From Chthoniobacteraceae bacterium (lineage in GTDB: Bacteria > Verrucomicrobiota > Verrucomicrobiia > Chthoniobacterales > Chthoniobacteraceae), in contig JAQGOL010000029.1 in NCBI GenBank assembly GCA_028293625.1, positions 1 to 64,000 on the forward strand: DNA of 64,000 bases, given 5' to 3'. Made by a program: the position numbers and the translations under genes. Positions 26,912 to 38,818 of this stretch are shown one piece after another. Positions within the stretch are counted from its first letter, which is position 1. Each line of letters opens with the position of its first letter. The notes under the pieces were generated by a model that searched no databases, was not told the origin of the DNA, and saw only the letters and a program-made list of their open reading frames with translations.

Positions 26912-27048
26912 TGGGTGGTGCCGTTCAAAAAGCCGCGGCACCATGCCTTAACGCCGCCGTGTCGTCTTCAAGAAAGAGGCAGCCGCCGGATAAACGCGAA
27001 TGGACCGCGAGGCAATACGCCAACGTCTCTGTTTTTCCTTCCAACTGC

Positions 27049-28497
27049 CTATGCCAGAATGCCTTTCACGAGTTTTCCCTCCACATCGGTCAGCCTGTAA
27101 CGGCGGCCCTGGAACTTATAGGTGAGCCGCTCATGATCAATCCCAAGGAGATGCAAAAGGGTGGCGTGGAAGTCATGCACGTGGACCCCGTCGCTTACCA
27201 CGTTGTATCCAAACTCATCGGTTTCCCCAAATACGCTTCCCGGTTTAATCCCGCCGCCTGCCATCCAGATGCTGAAACAGCGCGGATGATGGTCGCGTCC
27301 GAAATTGGTGGAGATTTTGCCCTGGCAATAGTTGGTGCGTCCGAACTCGCCGCCCCAGACTACCAATGTATCCTCGAGCATTCCGCGCTGTTTAAGATCC
27401 TTTATCAGCGCTGCCGCGGGTTGATCGGTTTCCTTGCAAATCGCAGGCAATGCACTTGGCAATCCGCCATGGTGATCCCAGTCCTGATGATAGAGCTGGA
27501 TAAAACGCACCCCTTTTTCGGCCAGTCTCCGCGCCTGAAGGCAATTGGCGGCAAACGTGCCCGGCGTCCTGACATCGGCTCCGTACGAATCGAGTACCTC
27601 GGCCGATTCGCCGGAAAGATCCGCGACTTCCGGAACGCTTGTCTGCATCCGGAACGCCATCTCATATTGATCGATCCGGCTCTGGATTTCGACGTCGGGG
27701 GTTTCCTGCAATTGGTGTTCATGCAATTCGCGCAGCCGATCGAGCATCAGGCGCCGGCTGGTGTCGCTGACTCCGGCAGGATTTCCCAAATAAAGCACCG
27801 GATCTTTTGCCGCTCGCAGAAGAACGGCCTGATGGCGCGCGGGCAGAAATCCGCTCCCCCAGAGATGGGCTCCCAGCGGCTGGCCGCCTTTGTTTTTTGT
27901 AATCAGGACCACAAACGCGGGGAGATTCGCGTTTTCCTGCCCAAGCCCGTAACTAAGCCATGAACCGATGCTTGGGCGGCCGGGAATCTGCGAGCCGGTT
28001 TGCAAAAACGTCACGCCGGGGCCGTGATTGATCGCTTCGCTGAACATGGAGCGCACAACACAGATATCATCGGCGATGGCGGCGGTATGCGGCAGCTGAT
28101 CGCTGAACCATGCGCCCGATTTTCCATGCTGGGAAAATTTGAAAGGCGAACCCACCAGCGGAATGGAAGCCTGATTGCCGGACATGCCGGTCAGCCGCTG
28201 ACTGCCACGGATCGAGTCGGGCAGCTGTTCGCCGTTGCGCTCCTTGAGAAGCGGTTTGTAATCGAACAAATCGAGCTGCGAGGGGCCGCCCGACATAAAA
28301 AGATAAATGATCCGCTTTGCTTTGGGGGCAAAATGCGGCGCGCCCAGGACGCCGTGATCCGATGCCGCTGAAGCGTCGCCTGGAAGCATGTCAGCGAGTG
28401 CGATGGCGCCGAGCCCCATCCCAAAACGGCCGAGAAACTCCCTGCGGTTGAACGGATTCCGGGACGCGCTTTGTGAAGAAATGAGGGGGATGTTCAT
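27049..28497 (-). CDS. DUF1501 family protein, Tat-exported (canonical type)
   Basis: 482 residues. A twin-arginine signal (NRREFLGRFGMGLGAIALA) leads into the DUF1501 body: IYLFMSGGPSQLDLFDYKP at about 64-82, a VRSMFSEAINHGP block, a YHQDWDHHGG block, and the diagnostic GGEFGRTNYCQG and GRDHHPRCF motifs with HDFHATLLHLLGID at the end. These are the standard metal-site-like blocks of the family, whose fold resembles sulfatases. It starts 14 bases after the stop of the PSD1 protein, so the two form a pair. Function is not established for any member as far as I know. Confidence 0.92.
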   Translation of the reverse strand: MNIPLISSQSASRNPFNRREFLGRFGMGLGAIALADMLPGDASAASDHGVLGAPHFAPKAKRIIYLFMSGGPSQLDLFDYKPLLKERNGEQLPDSIRGSQRLTGMSGNQASIPLVGSPFKFSQHGKSGAWFSDQLPHTAAIADDICVVRSMFSEAINHGPGVTFLQTGSQIPGRPSIGSWLSYGLGQENANLPAFVVLITKNKGGQPLGAHLWGSGFLPARHQAVLLRAAKDPVLYLGNPAGVSDTSRRLMLDRLRELHEHQLQETPDVEIQSRIDQYEMAFRMQTSVPEVADLSGESAEVLDSYGADVRTPGTFAANCLQARRLAEKGVRFIQLYHQDWDHHGGLPSALPAICKETDQPAAALIKDLKQRGMLEDTLVVWGGEFGRTNYCQGKISTNFGRDHHPRCFSIWMAGGGIKPGSVFGETDEFGYNVVSDGVHVHDFHATLLHLLGIDHERLTYKFQGRRYRLTDVEGKLVKGILA

Positions 28498-28510
28498 CGC
28501 GAAGGATTGG

Positions 28511-31618
<3,108 letters not shown>

Positions 31619-31678
31619 GGCCGGGGGGAGCATTAACTCATACAATCCGCTTCCTGCCCCGTCTATTGCAGGAAAACC

Positions 31679-31713
31679 AAAAAGCCCCGCGGGCGGTGAG
31701 GCCGGCGGGGCTT
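31679..31713 (-). terminator. Rho-independent terminator of the 31723-32037 gene
   Basis: AAGCCCCGC and GCGGGGCTT pair around a GC-rich loop. On the minus strand the stem is followed by TTTTTGG. It begins ten bases after the stop of the small charged protein. Confidence 0.85.
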
Positions 31714-31722
31714 GAAAACGGC

Positions 31723-32037
31723 TTAAGCCTTGGAGTCGGCCGGGACCGGCTCGACGATTTCAGCAGCGGGTTCCTCCATCGGCTCGGCGACGGGTTCCTC
31801 GTCCTTGGATTTGCGTTTGCGCGTTTTTGGCGCGTCGGAAGGCTTCGCAAGCGGGCTCAGCAAAGTGAGCAGTTCAGGCGGGATCGAACTGGCGATCTTC
31901 TCGTCCAGAGCGGAGAGCTCCGCATCGATCTTCGCTTTTTCCTCCTGCTTTTTTGTGCGCTCTTCAAGGAGCTTTTTAAACGCCGGGTTTTGGGCCGCGG
32001 TAAGGATGGTCAGTAGTTTATCGGTATCAATTGCCAT
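31723..32037 (-). CDS. Small charged coiled-coil hypothetical protein
   Basis: 104 residues. Residues 1-50 form a predicted helix with a coiled-coil pattern (LLEERTKKQEEKAKIDAEL). Residues 66-80 are strongly basic (KTRKRKSKDEE) and the tail is an acidic Pro/Glu/Ala run. There is no signal peptide, so it is cytosolic. I do not recognise the family. The short basic patch between an acidic tail and a helix would suit nucleic-acid binding, but that is a guess. It is independently terminated and separated by 73 bases from the DUF2126 gene. Confidence 0.65.
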   Translation of the reverse strand: MAIDTDKLLTILTAAQNPAFKKLLEERTKKQEEKAKIDAELSALDEKIASSIPPELLTLLSPLAKPSDAPKTRKRKSKDEEPVAEPMEEPAAEIVEPVPADSKA

Positions 32038-32110
32038 GAGTGGGCGGGGAAAATGCGTCGAGGGGCAAGCTCCGTCAATGTCCGTTCTCGCGGTTTGGAT
32101 CAGCCAATGG

Positions 32111-34123
32111 TTACGGCAACCGCAGGTCGCACGTCACCAGCGAGGCGTTGAGCTTTTTGCACGGCCGGCTGTTTTGTGCCGGCGCATCCTCGGTCGTCGG
32201 TTCAAATGTTCGGCTGCCAAAGTCGAGCTTGTAAACAGTCCGGGAACGGCCACGGGTGATCGTTACAAAAAGAGGCATCTGGGCCGGGATACCGGGATGC
32301 AACGAGGGATAAAGCGCCGTGCGACGATATCGCAGGCCGGCACCGAGCTTATTTCCGGGAAACGGCTGCAACTCCAGGCGGCGCCCCTGGACATGAATAC
32401 GGCACGATTCGGCAAATTTTCCATTGGCAAGGAACTCGAGGCGTTCAATGGAAGTATCGACAAAACGGCTCGTGCTTCCGCCTTCCAACGGCGTTTCACA
32501 CAATAGCGGCCACCCTTCGTGTGCCTTTCGGATCGTCAGCGTGGCGCCGGTATCGGCATAATCGAGCATCGTGGGGAACCGCCACGCGGCCAGCTCTTTG
32601 TAGACGGATTCAGAGAGGTTGAACCCCGCTTTTTTGAGATCGCGCAGGATCGATTTAAAATCGGCCCAAAGATGCGACGGAAGAAAAAACCCGTCATGAA
32701 GGGCGTCCGAGTGGTCGATGAGCGGCTTGGTGAAAGGATGTTCGAGCAGATAGGCGGCCAGTGTCTGCCACAGGAGCGCGATGGCAGACATCCATTTGGC
32801 GTGTGGCAATGATTCGATGGCACGAAACTCGATCAGTCCCCGGCAGCCGCCATCAAAGGAGACGTTCCAGAACTTATCAAAGCTGATTTCGCTCCGATGC
32901 GTGTTGCCGGTGCCGTCGGTATGCAGATGCCGCAATGTTTCACTTAGAATCCCGCGGTGATCGCCCGGTGGCAGCTCTTCCAAAAGCCGATACGCCATCT
33001 CCAAATCGTAAAGCGCGCTTGCCGATTCATCGGGCCGCGGCGCCTGCGAGGAGGGGCCGACGTAAACGCCGGTAAAAAGGTAGGAAAGCGCCGGGTGATT
33101 CTGCCAGTAACGCAGGATCGACGTGACCCATTTCGGGTTCGTAAAGAGCGCATTTTCCTCAAGGCTCGGCCCGCCAAAAAGGAGATGGTTGCCGCCACCG
33201 GTGCCGGATTGCTCATCGGCACTGATTTGCTTGAAAGAACGTAATCCGATGGCAGCGCCGGCTTTTTCCAGCGTGGCCATCCAGCGCTCATAATCGCGCC
33301 AGGTGGGGCAGGGCGGTAGATTGATTTCGAGCACGCCGGGATCCGCCGTAATGCCCATTTTGCACCAGATCTCTTCAGTATCGGACGGGAGATAACCGGA
33401 AAAGAGCGGTGTCTGGCACTTTGCCTTGCCGGTGGCAGTTGCAATGTGCGCAAGAAGTTCGACAAAAGCCGGCTGCAGGAGCGGTGGGACAAAGAGATGA
33501 AGCTGTTTGTTGCGAATCTCGATGGTCAGAGCGCGACGGCTGACCTCGGCGGGAACATCGGCCAGTGGCAGGCGCAAACCGGCCGGCCCTTCGGCAAGCA
33601 GAAGCGTGATAGGACCCTTAAACTTCCAATCCGCGCTCTTAAAGCGTTTGCCATCGTGATCGAGGGGAAGGACCCAGACGGCGGGGCGTTTGGGATCAAG
33701 CGGATCCTTGGCGCGCAGCCAAGGCGCTCTCAGTTTGAGTGCGCGAAGAAGCGCCGTTTTCAAAACCTCGACGGCGGCTTCGTCGATCGGATTTGCCGGA
33801 AGAGGCGTGTTTGGAAAAAGGGGGGCGCCATCGGTGCGCCATACCATGTTGATCGTCCAGCGCGGGTTGACTTCCCCGGGATACGTTTTACCCGGCGAAT
33901 AGATCATCGCCGCGTTGGGAATTGCCTCAGCAATGAGCGCCTCGGCCAGCGAATAAGCGTATCCGAGCTTGGTGGGACCGAGCGCCGTGATGCTCCATTC
34001 GGCCCCTGTCGGGTCGACAGGCACATAGGTTGGCTCGCCGCCAAGCGTGAGCTTGACTTTGTGCCGGGCAAAAGTGGCTTCGATCTTTGCAGTGATTTCC
34101 TCGATCGGATCAGACGATTTCAT
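32111..34123 (-). CDS. DUF2126 protein (transglutaminase-associated)
   Basis: 670 residues. The N-terminus carries the DUF2126 mark LTLGGEPTYVPVD, followed by LGPTKLGYAYSLAEALI and the SPGKTYPGEVNPRW segment. A later GTGGGNHLLFGGPSLEEN block is highly conserved in the family. In many bacteria this domain is fused to the C-terminus of a transglutaminase; here it is a separate gene whose start overlaps the end of the transglutaminase gene by 14 bases. The family is tied by gene neighbourhood to ATP-grasp and alpha-E proteins and a peptide-tagging or peptide-ligation pathway has been proposed from comparative genomics. Biochemical role unproven. Confidence 0.9.
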   Translation of the reverse strand: MKSSDPIEEITAKIEATFARHKVKLTLGGEPTYVPVDPTGAEWSITALGPTKLGYAYSLAEALIAEAIPNAAMIYSPGKTYPGEVNPRWTINMVWRTDGAPLFPNTPLPANPIDEAAVEVLKTALLRALKLRAPWLRAKDPLDPKRPAVWVLPLDHDGKRFKSADWKFKGPITLLLAEGPAGLRLPLADVPAEVSRRALTIEIRNKQLHLFVPPLLQPAFVELLAHIATATGKAKCQTPLFSGYLPSDTEEIWCKMGITADPGVLEINLPPCPTWRDYERWMATLEKAGAAIGLRSFKQISADEQSGTGGGNHLLFGGPSLEENALFTNPKWVTSILRYWQNHPALSYLFTGVYVGPSSQAPRPDESASALYDLEMAYRLLEELPPGDHRGILSETLRHLHTDGTGNTHRSEISFDKFWNVSFDGGCRGLIEFRAIESLPHAKWMSAIALLWQTLAAYLLEHPFTKPLIDHSDALHDGFFLPSHLWADFKSILRDLKKAGFNLSESVYKELAAWRFPTMLDYADTGATLTIRKAHEGWPLLCETPLEGGSTSRFVDTSIERLEFLANGKFAESCRIHVQGRRLELQPFPGNKLGAGLRYRRTALYPSLHPGIPAQMPLFVTITRGRSRTVYKLDFGSRTFEPTTEDAPAQNSRPCKKLNASLVTCDLRLP

Positions 34124-34952
34124 TGAGATATAAAGAAGCGTGCATCTGGGCGGGAACGTGCGTGTCGTGGAAGTATCTGCCCAACACCGGAGAGATGTCG
34201 GCCGGAGTCAGTCCGACCGCCGCGGTGATGTGGTTGTGATTGCAGAGCGTGCCGTTGGTCGGATCGAATCCGACCCATCCCGCGCCTGGCAAATACGTTT
34301 CTATCCAGGCATGCAGGGCGCCTTCCGCCCGGCGTTCACCTTCGCCGAACTCGCAGAGGTAGCCGCTCGCCAGCCGCGCGGCGAGACCCATTCCACGCAG
34401 CACTTCGGCCATGAGGAGTGAGAAATCGCGGCACGCGCCGCTGCCCAACGCCAGCGTCTCAGCCGGGGTGCGCGCTTCGCCTTCATCTCGGCGTTCGTAA
34501 GCAAAGTGTTCGTGAATCGCACTGTTAAGCTCCACCAGGACCGATACGGTCGGTTGCGGAGAAATCGGCGGCTTCCAAAATGGGAGATCAATCGGCGCCG
34601 CACTGCTGCAATACGGAGCCAGCACCGCTTGTTCCTCGGGTTTATAGGAAAACGGCAGATTGAGTGCGTAAGTATCGAGCAGGAACCCGAACGCGTTTTT
34701 TTCGCTGATCTCAAGCTCCAGACGAAGTGTTGCGCCGAGGAGCGCGGTTTTGCCGGGATAAAACACCGACGCGACTTCGTTGTCGAAAAGATCGCGACGA
34801 AATCCTATCACGGCACCGATGTTCGTTTGAAAATCTACCTTCCGCACGACGATGTCCCGGTCCGCTTTTGGAAATAAACGGTAGAGATGCGAGGAGAGGC
34901 TGACCGGTTCGGCGTAAGCGTATTGGGTCTGATAGAGGATCTCAATTTTCAT
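34110..34952 (-). CDS. Transglutaminase-like protein (operon copy 2)
   Basis: 280 residues, no signal peptide. An N-terminal bacterial transglutaminase-N domain (about 1-110; IEILYQTQYAY at the start) precedes the catalytic domain. The triad is complete: Cys in GSGACRDFSLL, His in ALHAWIETYL and Asp in VGFDPTNGTL. The start overlaps the upstream transglutaminase by four bases and the end overlaps the DUF2126 gene by 14, so all three are translationally coupled. It is a clear paralogue of the 34949-35824 protein but is diverged enough to suggest a different substrate. Confidence 0.92.
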   Translation of the reverse strand: MKIEILYQTQYAYAEPVSLSSHLYRLFPKADRDIVVRKVDFQTNIGAVIGFRRDLFDNEVASVFYPGKTALLGATLRLELEISEKNAFGFLLDTYALNLPFSYKPEEQAVLAPYCSSAAPIDLPFWKPPISPQPTVSVLVELNSAIHEHFAYERRDEGEARTPAETLALGSGACRDFSLLMAEVLRGMGLAARLASGYLCEFGEGERRAEGALHAWIETYLPGAGWVGFDPTNGTLCNHNHITAAVGLTPADISPVLGRYFHDTHVPAQMHASLYLNEIV

Positions 34953-35824
34953 ACGGCGATTTTCTCCGGACGGCGTTTCATCGTGACACGCACTTTCATG
35001 ATCTGACCGCCGCTTCCTTTGAAGGTGCCGCGCAGCGGGGTCGCATCGCGGAAATCGCGTCCAAAGGAGACGGAGACATAGCGCTCATTGCACCATTGGC
35101 GATTGGTTGGATCGATCGCCACCCAGCGCATTCCGGGCACGAGCACCTCGATCCAGGCGTGCGTCGCCACGGCCCCGGTCATGCGGCTCCCGTTGGCGGG
35201 CGGATCAGTTTCGATATAGCCACATACATAACGGGCCGGAATCCCGGCGGTCCGAAGGATACTCAGGCCGATATGCGCAAAATCCTGGCACACTCCCATC
35301 TTCATTTTCCAGATGGCCGAGAGCGGCGTGCTGTTTTCAGTCGCCCCGGATTTGTATTTAAACTCGTTGTGGATCGCCTCGTTCAGTTGTTGGAGCGCTT
35401 CCCCCAGAGGCGCGCGGCCGGGGAGATATTTTTTGGCCCATTGCACCGCTTCGCGTCCTGTCCCGACGACCGGCGTCGGCTGAAGAAACTCAAAGATATC
35501 GGTGAGTGCGGAGCCGAGGACCTGCTTGGCTTCCTGCACACAGAGCTCAAGACTGTCGGTGGGAAGCTTCGGCGCGTGCGTGCGGACCACGGCCTGGTTT
35601 TGGAGCACGAGATGATGATGCCGGAATGGAAGCGAGAAAAAGTCGACCTGGTTTCCGAAATGATCGGTGTAGGTCGACGATTTTACGTCGGGATCGATGC
35701 TGAGTTTGTGACTGAGCACCGTCTGCGAGGGCAGGGTGGGCGGAGTGAGTCGTGCCTCCCCGTACGCTTCGGCAGCGGGATGACCGTATTTGTATCGGGT
35801 AATGTGGGTGATCTCGAATTCCAT
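34949..35824 (-). CDS. Transglutaminase-like protein (operon copy 1)
   Basis: 291 residues, first gene of the three-gene operon, no signal peptide. The N-terminal transglutaminase-N domain begins FEITHITRYKYG, the usual opening in this family. The catalytic triad is Cys in GVCQDFAH, His in ATHAWIEVLVPG and Asp in VAIDPTNRQW. The C-terminus has the typical GRDFRDATPLRGTF end motif. Proteins of this type usually sit beside a circularly permuted ATP-grasp and an alpha-E protein; here those are fused in one gene 9.5 kb away (45364-47982). Confidence 0.93.
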   Translation of the reverse strand: MEFEITHITRYKYGHPAAEAYGEARLTPPTLPSQTVLSHKLSIDPDVKSSTYTDHFGNQVDFFSLPFRHHHLVLQNQAVVRTHAPKLPTDSLELCVQEAKQVLGSALTDIFEFLQPTPVVGTGREAVQWAKKYLPGRAPLGEALQQLNEAIHNEFKYKSGATENSTPLSAIWKMKMGVCQDFAHIGLSILRTAGIPARYVCGYIETDPPANGSRMTGAVATHAWIEVLVPGMRWVAIDPTNRQWCNERYVSVSFGRDFRDATPLRGTFKGSGGQIMKVRVTMKRRPEKIAV

Positions 35825-35991
35825 CTCAGGCGTGCGGCGGGAGTGGTCCTGCTCGCGGGCGCAGGTGTTAGCCTATGCCAATGCAATGCGCCACTGCGAA
35901 AGCCCTCAATGCGAACCTCAAAGTGGCAAAGCGAATGTCCAAGCACCTCCGCCGCGAACAAGGGCTGAAGGCAAAATGCGAATGAATCCGT

Positions 35992-38622
35992 CTATTTTGC
36001 GTCTGTGAGCCACTGATTGATGGCTGGCAGGAGCACTCTTTTCAGGTCTGCTTTGAAACAGATCTCGTCGACGGTTTTGGCCACGGCGTAGGCGCTGCCG
36101 GATGGTAGACGGTTTCGCGCAAATTCTTTCAGTTCGTCTGCACGGGCCGTTTCATTGAACGCATTAAAGATCCCCGGCACATAACTGTTCGTCCCGAAAG
36201 AGGCGACTTTTGAAAGCAAAACGTCGAGATGCTCTTTGGCAAAGTCCCATGCCACCGCAGTCTGATATCCCGCAACACTTTGGACCAAATGCGCAGCATC
36301 GGCCGGAATGAGTTCATCGGTCAGCGTCAGCGCCAGGGTTTTTGCCGCATCCGCGGGACGCGGCGAGGAAGCCATCGCGTGGCGCAGGTTTCGTTTTTGT
36401 TCAGTCGATGGTTCAGCTTTTAAAAGTGAATGCAGGGTTTCCCAGGTTCCCTCGGTGGCCGTCCGTCCGATCACATCGAGGATCGCGCCGCGCAGGTCGC
36501 CGGTGAGTGTGTCCGGCTTTTCCAAAAATCCGGCAAATCGGGTTCGGGCCTCTTCCAACACACCGGGGTCATTGAACGCGCCCAGGGTTTGAATGAGTGA
36601 GGTGCGCAGAAATCCGGTCAGCGACTCTTCGCCTGAAACCGGTTTTAAGCCGACGCGCGCAAGGTGCGGACGAAGTTGTGCCGAGGCCCAGGCGCGAAAT
36701 TTTTCGCGCAACGGAGAATTCGCGGCGCCATTGGAATCGTCGCGTTGCAATTCATCCATGAACCCGTAGGTGCCAATAATCTGTTGCAGGACCGCGTAGG
36801 AGCTTTCCTCCGCCATGACGGTTTGGGCCAATTGAAGATAAGCGCTGACCGGAACGCTCTCAGCCTGCACCAGCGCCCACGTGTCGTTGAGCAAATTGAG
36901 GCGGTCAGCTTCATTCCATTGATTCACGGTCTTGAGCAACGCGGAAAAGAGGCCCGGTTCATACGAGACACGGTAAAATCCAACGTCCTCGGTGTTGGCC
37001 TTGATAGGCATTCCGGTGGCCGCAAATGTATCGGTCTCTTTTTCCAGCAGGAATCTGGTTTTATTGGCGGTGAGCGAGCCTAAAACAATCGGGATCTTCC
37101 AGCTGCGCACGGCCGGGCTTTTCTGATGAATGGTAAAGGTGCGCTGGCTAAAGCGGAGTCCGTCTGAATCGGAGCTGACATGGACGACAGGGAATCCGGA
37201 TTGCTCAGTCCAGCCGCGGGCCATCTCGGCCACAGGCTGATGAGAGATCTCCTCAAGCGCGGCCCAAAGATCGGCTGTCGTAGTGCTTGAGTAAGCGTGA
37301 CGCTCGAAATATCTGCGGATTCCATCGCGAAACGGTTCTTCGCCAATCCAGCTTTCGAGCATGCGCAAAAATGCCTGACCCTTGGAATAAGTAATGGAAT
37401 CGAATGCATCGCCGGCCTGCGATTCGTTGGCGATGGGCTGCTGGATGGGGTGGGTGGTGGAACGCGCGTCAAGGTGCATTGCGTGTTCCTTGAAACCGGC
37501 CGCGCGCAACCATGGCTTCCATTGCGGATTAAATTGCGCGGTCGCCTTGGTCCCCATCCACGAGGCGAACCCTTCATTGAGCCAAAGATTATCCCACCAC
37601 GCCATTGTCACCAGATCACCAAACCATTGATGCGCAATCTCATGGGCAACGACCTCAAAGACGCGTTCCTTCGTCGACTCGGCGCTCGTGGCCGGATCAA
37701 AAAGAAGCGCGGTTTCATTATAGAGGATCGCGCCCCAGTTTTCCATGCCACTTGCACCGGTGTTGTTAAGGGCAACCTGGTCGAGCTTTGGAAGCGGAAA
37801 ACGTGTGCCGAAATAGTGATGGTAAAAAGGGAGGATCTTTTTGGTCGCTTCCATCGCGTAACGGCCCTGCTCGCGTTTGCCCGGCGTGGTAAGGATCCGC
37901 AATTGGATCCCGTCGACTTCATCCCGCAGTTCTTCAAATTCGGCGGCCGAAAAAAACAACAGGTAACTCGCCATCGGAGGCGTGGTCGCGAAAGCTATTT
38001 CCTTCCTGCCGTCATCGATCGTCTGCTCGCGCTCAATAGGCATGTTTGAAAGAGCGCCCAACGCGCCGGGAATCGTCGCTGTCAGTTGGAAAGTCGCGCG
38101 ATAGACCGGCTCGTCCCAGCACGGAAACATGCGCCGCGCATCGGTGGCTTCCATCTGGGTCGCGAGCGCCCGCTTTTCAACGGCTCCGGATTGGTACCGG
38201 GTAAAGAAAAGGCCTTGCGGGCGTTCGTTGAGTTTGCCGCGAAATTCAAACTCGATCTGATAGCGGCCCGGTGCCAATTCATTCTCCAAAGGCAAAGTCA
38301 CGGTCTGATGTTCCGGGTCGAGAATCGGAACCAGCGCGATTGCGCCTGAGTTCGTGCGCAGCGTCGCTTTGCCGATCTCAAGCTGCAGGGAGTTCAGCAC
38401 GATTTTTCGAACCGGCGCCTTAACCTCCACGTCGATCGTTTCGCTTCCTGAAAAGGCGGCTGCCACGAGATCGGGCATAACACGAATGGCGTAGTGCCGG
38501 GGAATGATATCCTTGGGAAGTTGTCCCGGCGTTTTTTCAAAGGAAAAAGGCTCCTCGGCGCGGGCAGTGAGAGAAAGTGCCGCGGCTGCAAAAAGGAAAA
38601 AGCGTCGAATGGAGGTGCGCAT
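35992..38622 (-). CDS. M1 family aminopeptidase, exported
   Basis: 876 residues from the ATG at 38622, which starts a signal peptide (to about residue 22, SLTARAEE). The M1 catalytic set is complete: the substrate-binding loop reads GASGMENWG at 289-297 in place of the common GAMEN form, the zinc site is HEIAHQWFGD at 327-336 and the third ligand Glu350 lies in WLNEGFAS. A C-terminal ERAP1-like helical domain occupies about 540-870. It removes N-terminal residues from peptides, probably in the periplasm. It lies 167 bases after the transglutaminase operon start and reads in the same direction. Confidence 0.93.
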   Translation of the reverse strand: MRTSIRRFFLFAAAALSLTARAEEPFSFEKTPGQLPKDIIPRHYAIRVMPDLVAAAFSGSETIDVEVKAPVRKIVLNSLQLEIGKATLRTNSGAIALVPILDPEHQTVTLPLENELAPGRYQIEFEFRGKLNERPQGLFFTRYQSGAVEKRALATQMEATDARRMFPCWDEPVYRATFQLTATIPGALGALSNMPIEREQTIDDGRKEIAFATTPPMASYLLFFSAAEFEELRDEVDGIQLRILTTPGKREQGRYAMEATKKILPFYHHYFGTRFPLPKLDQVALNNTGASGMENWGAILYNETALLFDPATSAESTKERVFEVVAHEIAHQWFGDLVTMAWWDNLWLNEGFASWMGTKATAQFNPQWKPWLRAAGFKEHAMHLDARSTTHPIQQPIANESQAGDAFDSITYSKGQAFLRMLESWIGEEPFRDGIRRYFERHAYSSTTTADLWAALEEISHQPVAEMARGWTEQSGFPVVHVSSDSDGLRFSQRTFTIHQKSPAVRSWKIPIVLGSLTANKTRFLLEKETDTFAATGMPIKANTEDVGFYRVSYEPGLFSALLKTVNQWNEADRLNLLNDTWALVQAESVPVSAYLQLAQTVMAEESSYAVLQQIIGTYGFMDELQRDDSNGAANSPLREKFRAWASAQLRPHLARVGLKPVSGEESLTGFLRTSLIQTLGAFNDPGVLEEARTRFAGFLEKPDTLTGDLRGAILDVIGRTATEGTWETLHSLLKAEPSTEQKRNLRHAMASSPRPADAAKTLALTLTDELIPADAAHLVQSVAGYQTAVAWDFAKEHLDVLLSKVASFGTNSYVPGIFNAFNETARADELKEFARNRLPSGSAYAVAKTVDEICFKADLKRVLLPAINQWLTDAK

Positions 38623-38753
38623 TTGAAGGGTGCCGTTTGTATGCACTGATCGCGCATCGCGGAACACCGAATTTTCACGGGAACCAAATACGTTGGCAAG
38701 ATGCTCCCTGATTTTTGACGCAGGCCCGAGGGAGGGGATCGGTTAAAACGCAC

Positions 38754-38783
38754 AATGCCCCGGCCTGTGAGGGCCGGGGCATT
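38754..38783 (-). terminator. Terminator hairpin downstream of the SdrD-repeat gene
   Basis: A perfect 12-base stem (AATGCCCCGGCC with GGCCGGGGCATT) around a six-base loop, 36 bases after the stop of the SdrD-repeat gene. The T-rich run on the minus strand is short and interrupted (GTGCGTTTTAA). Confidence 0.75.
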
Positions 38784-38818
38784 GGATCTATGCTCCCACT
38801 GCTGGGCGTTTGTGTTGT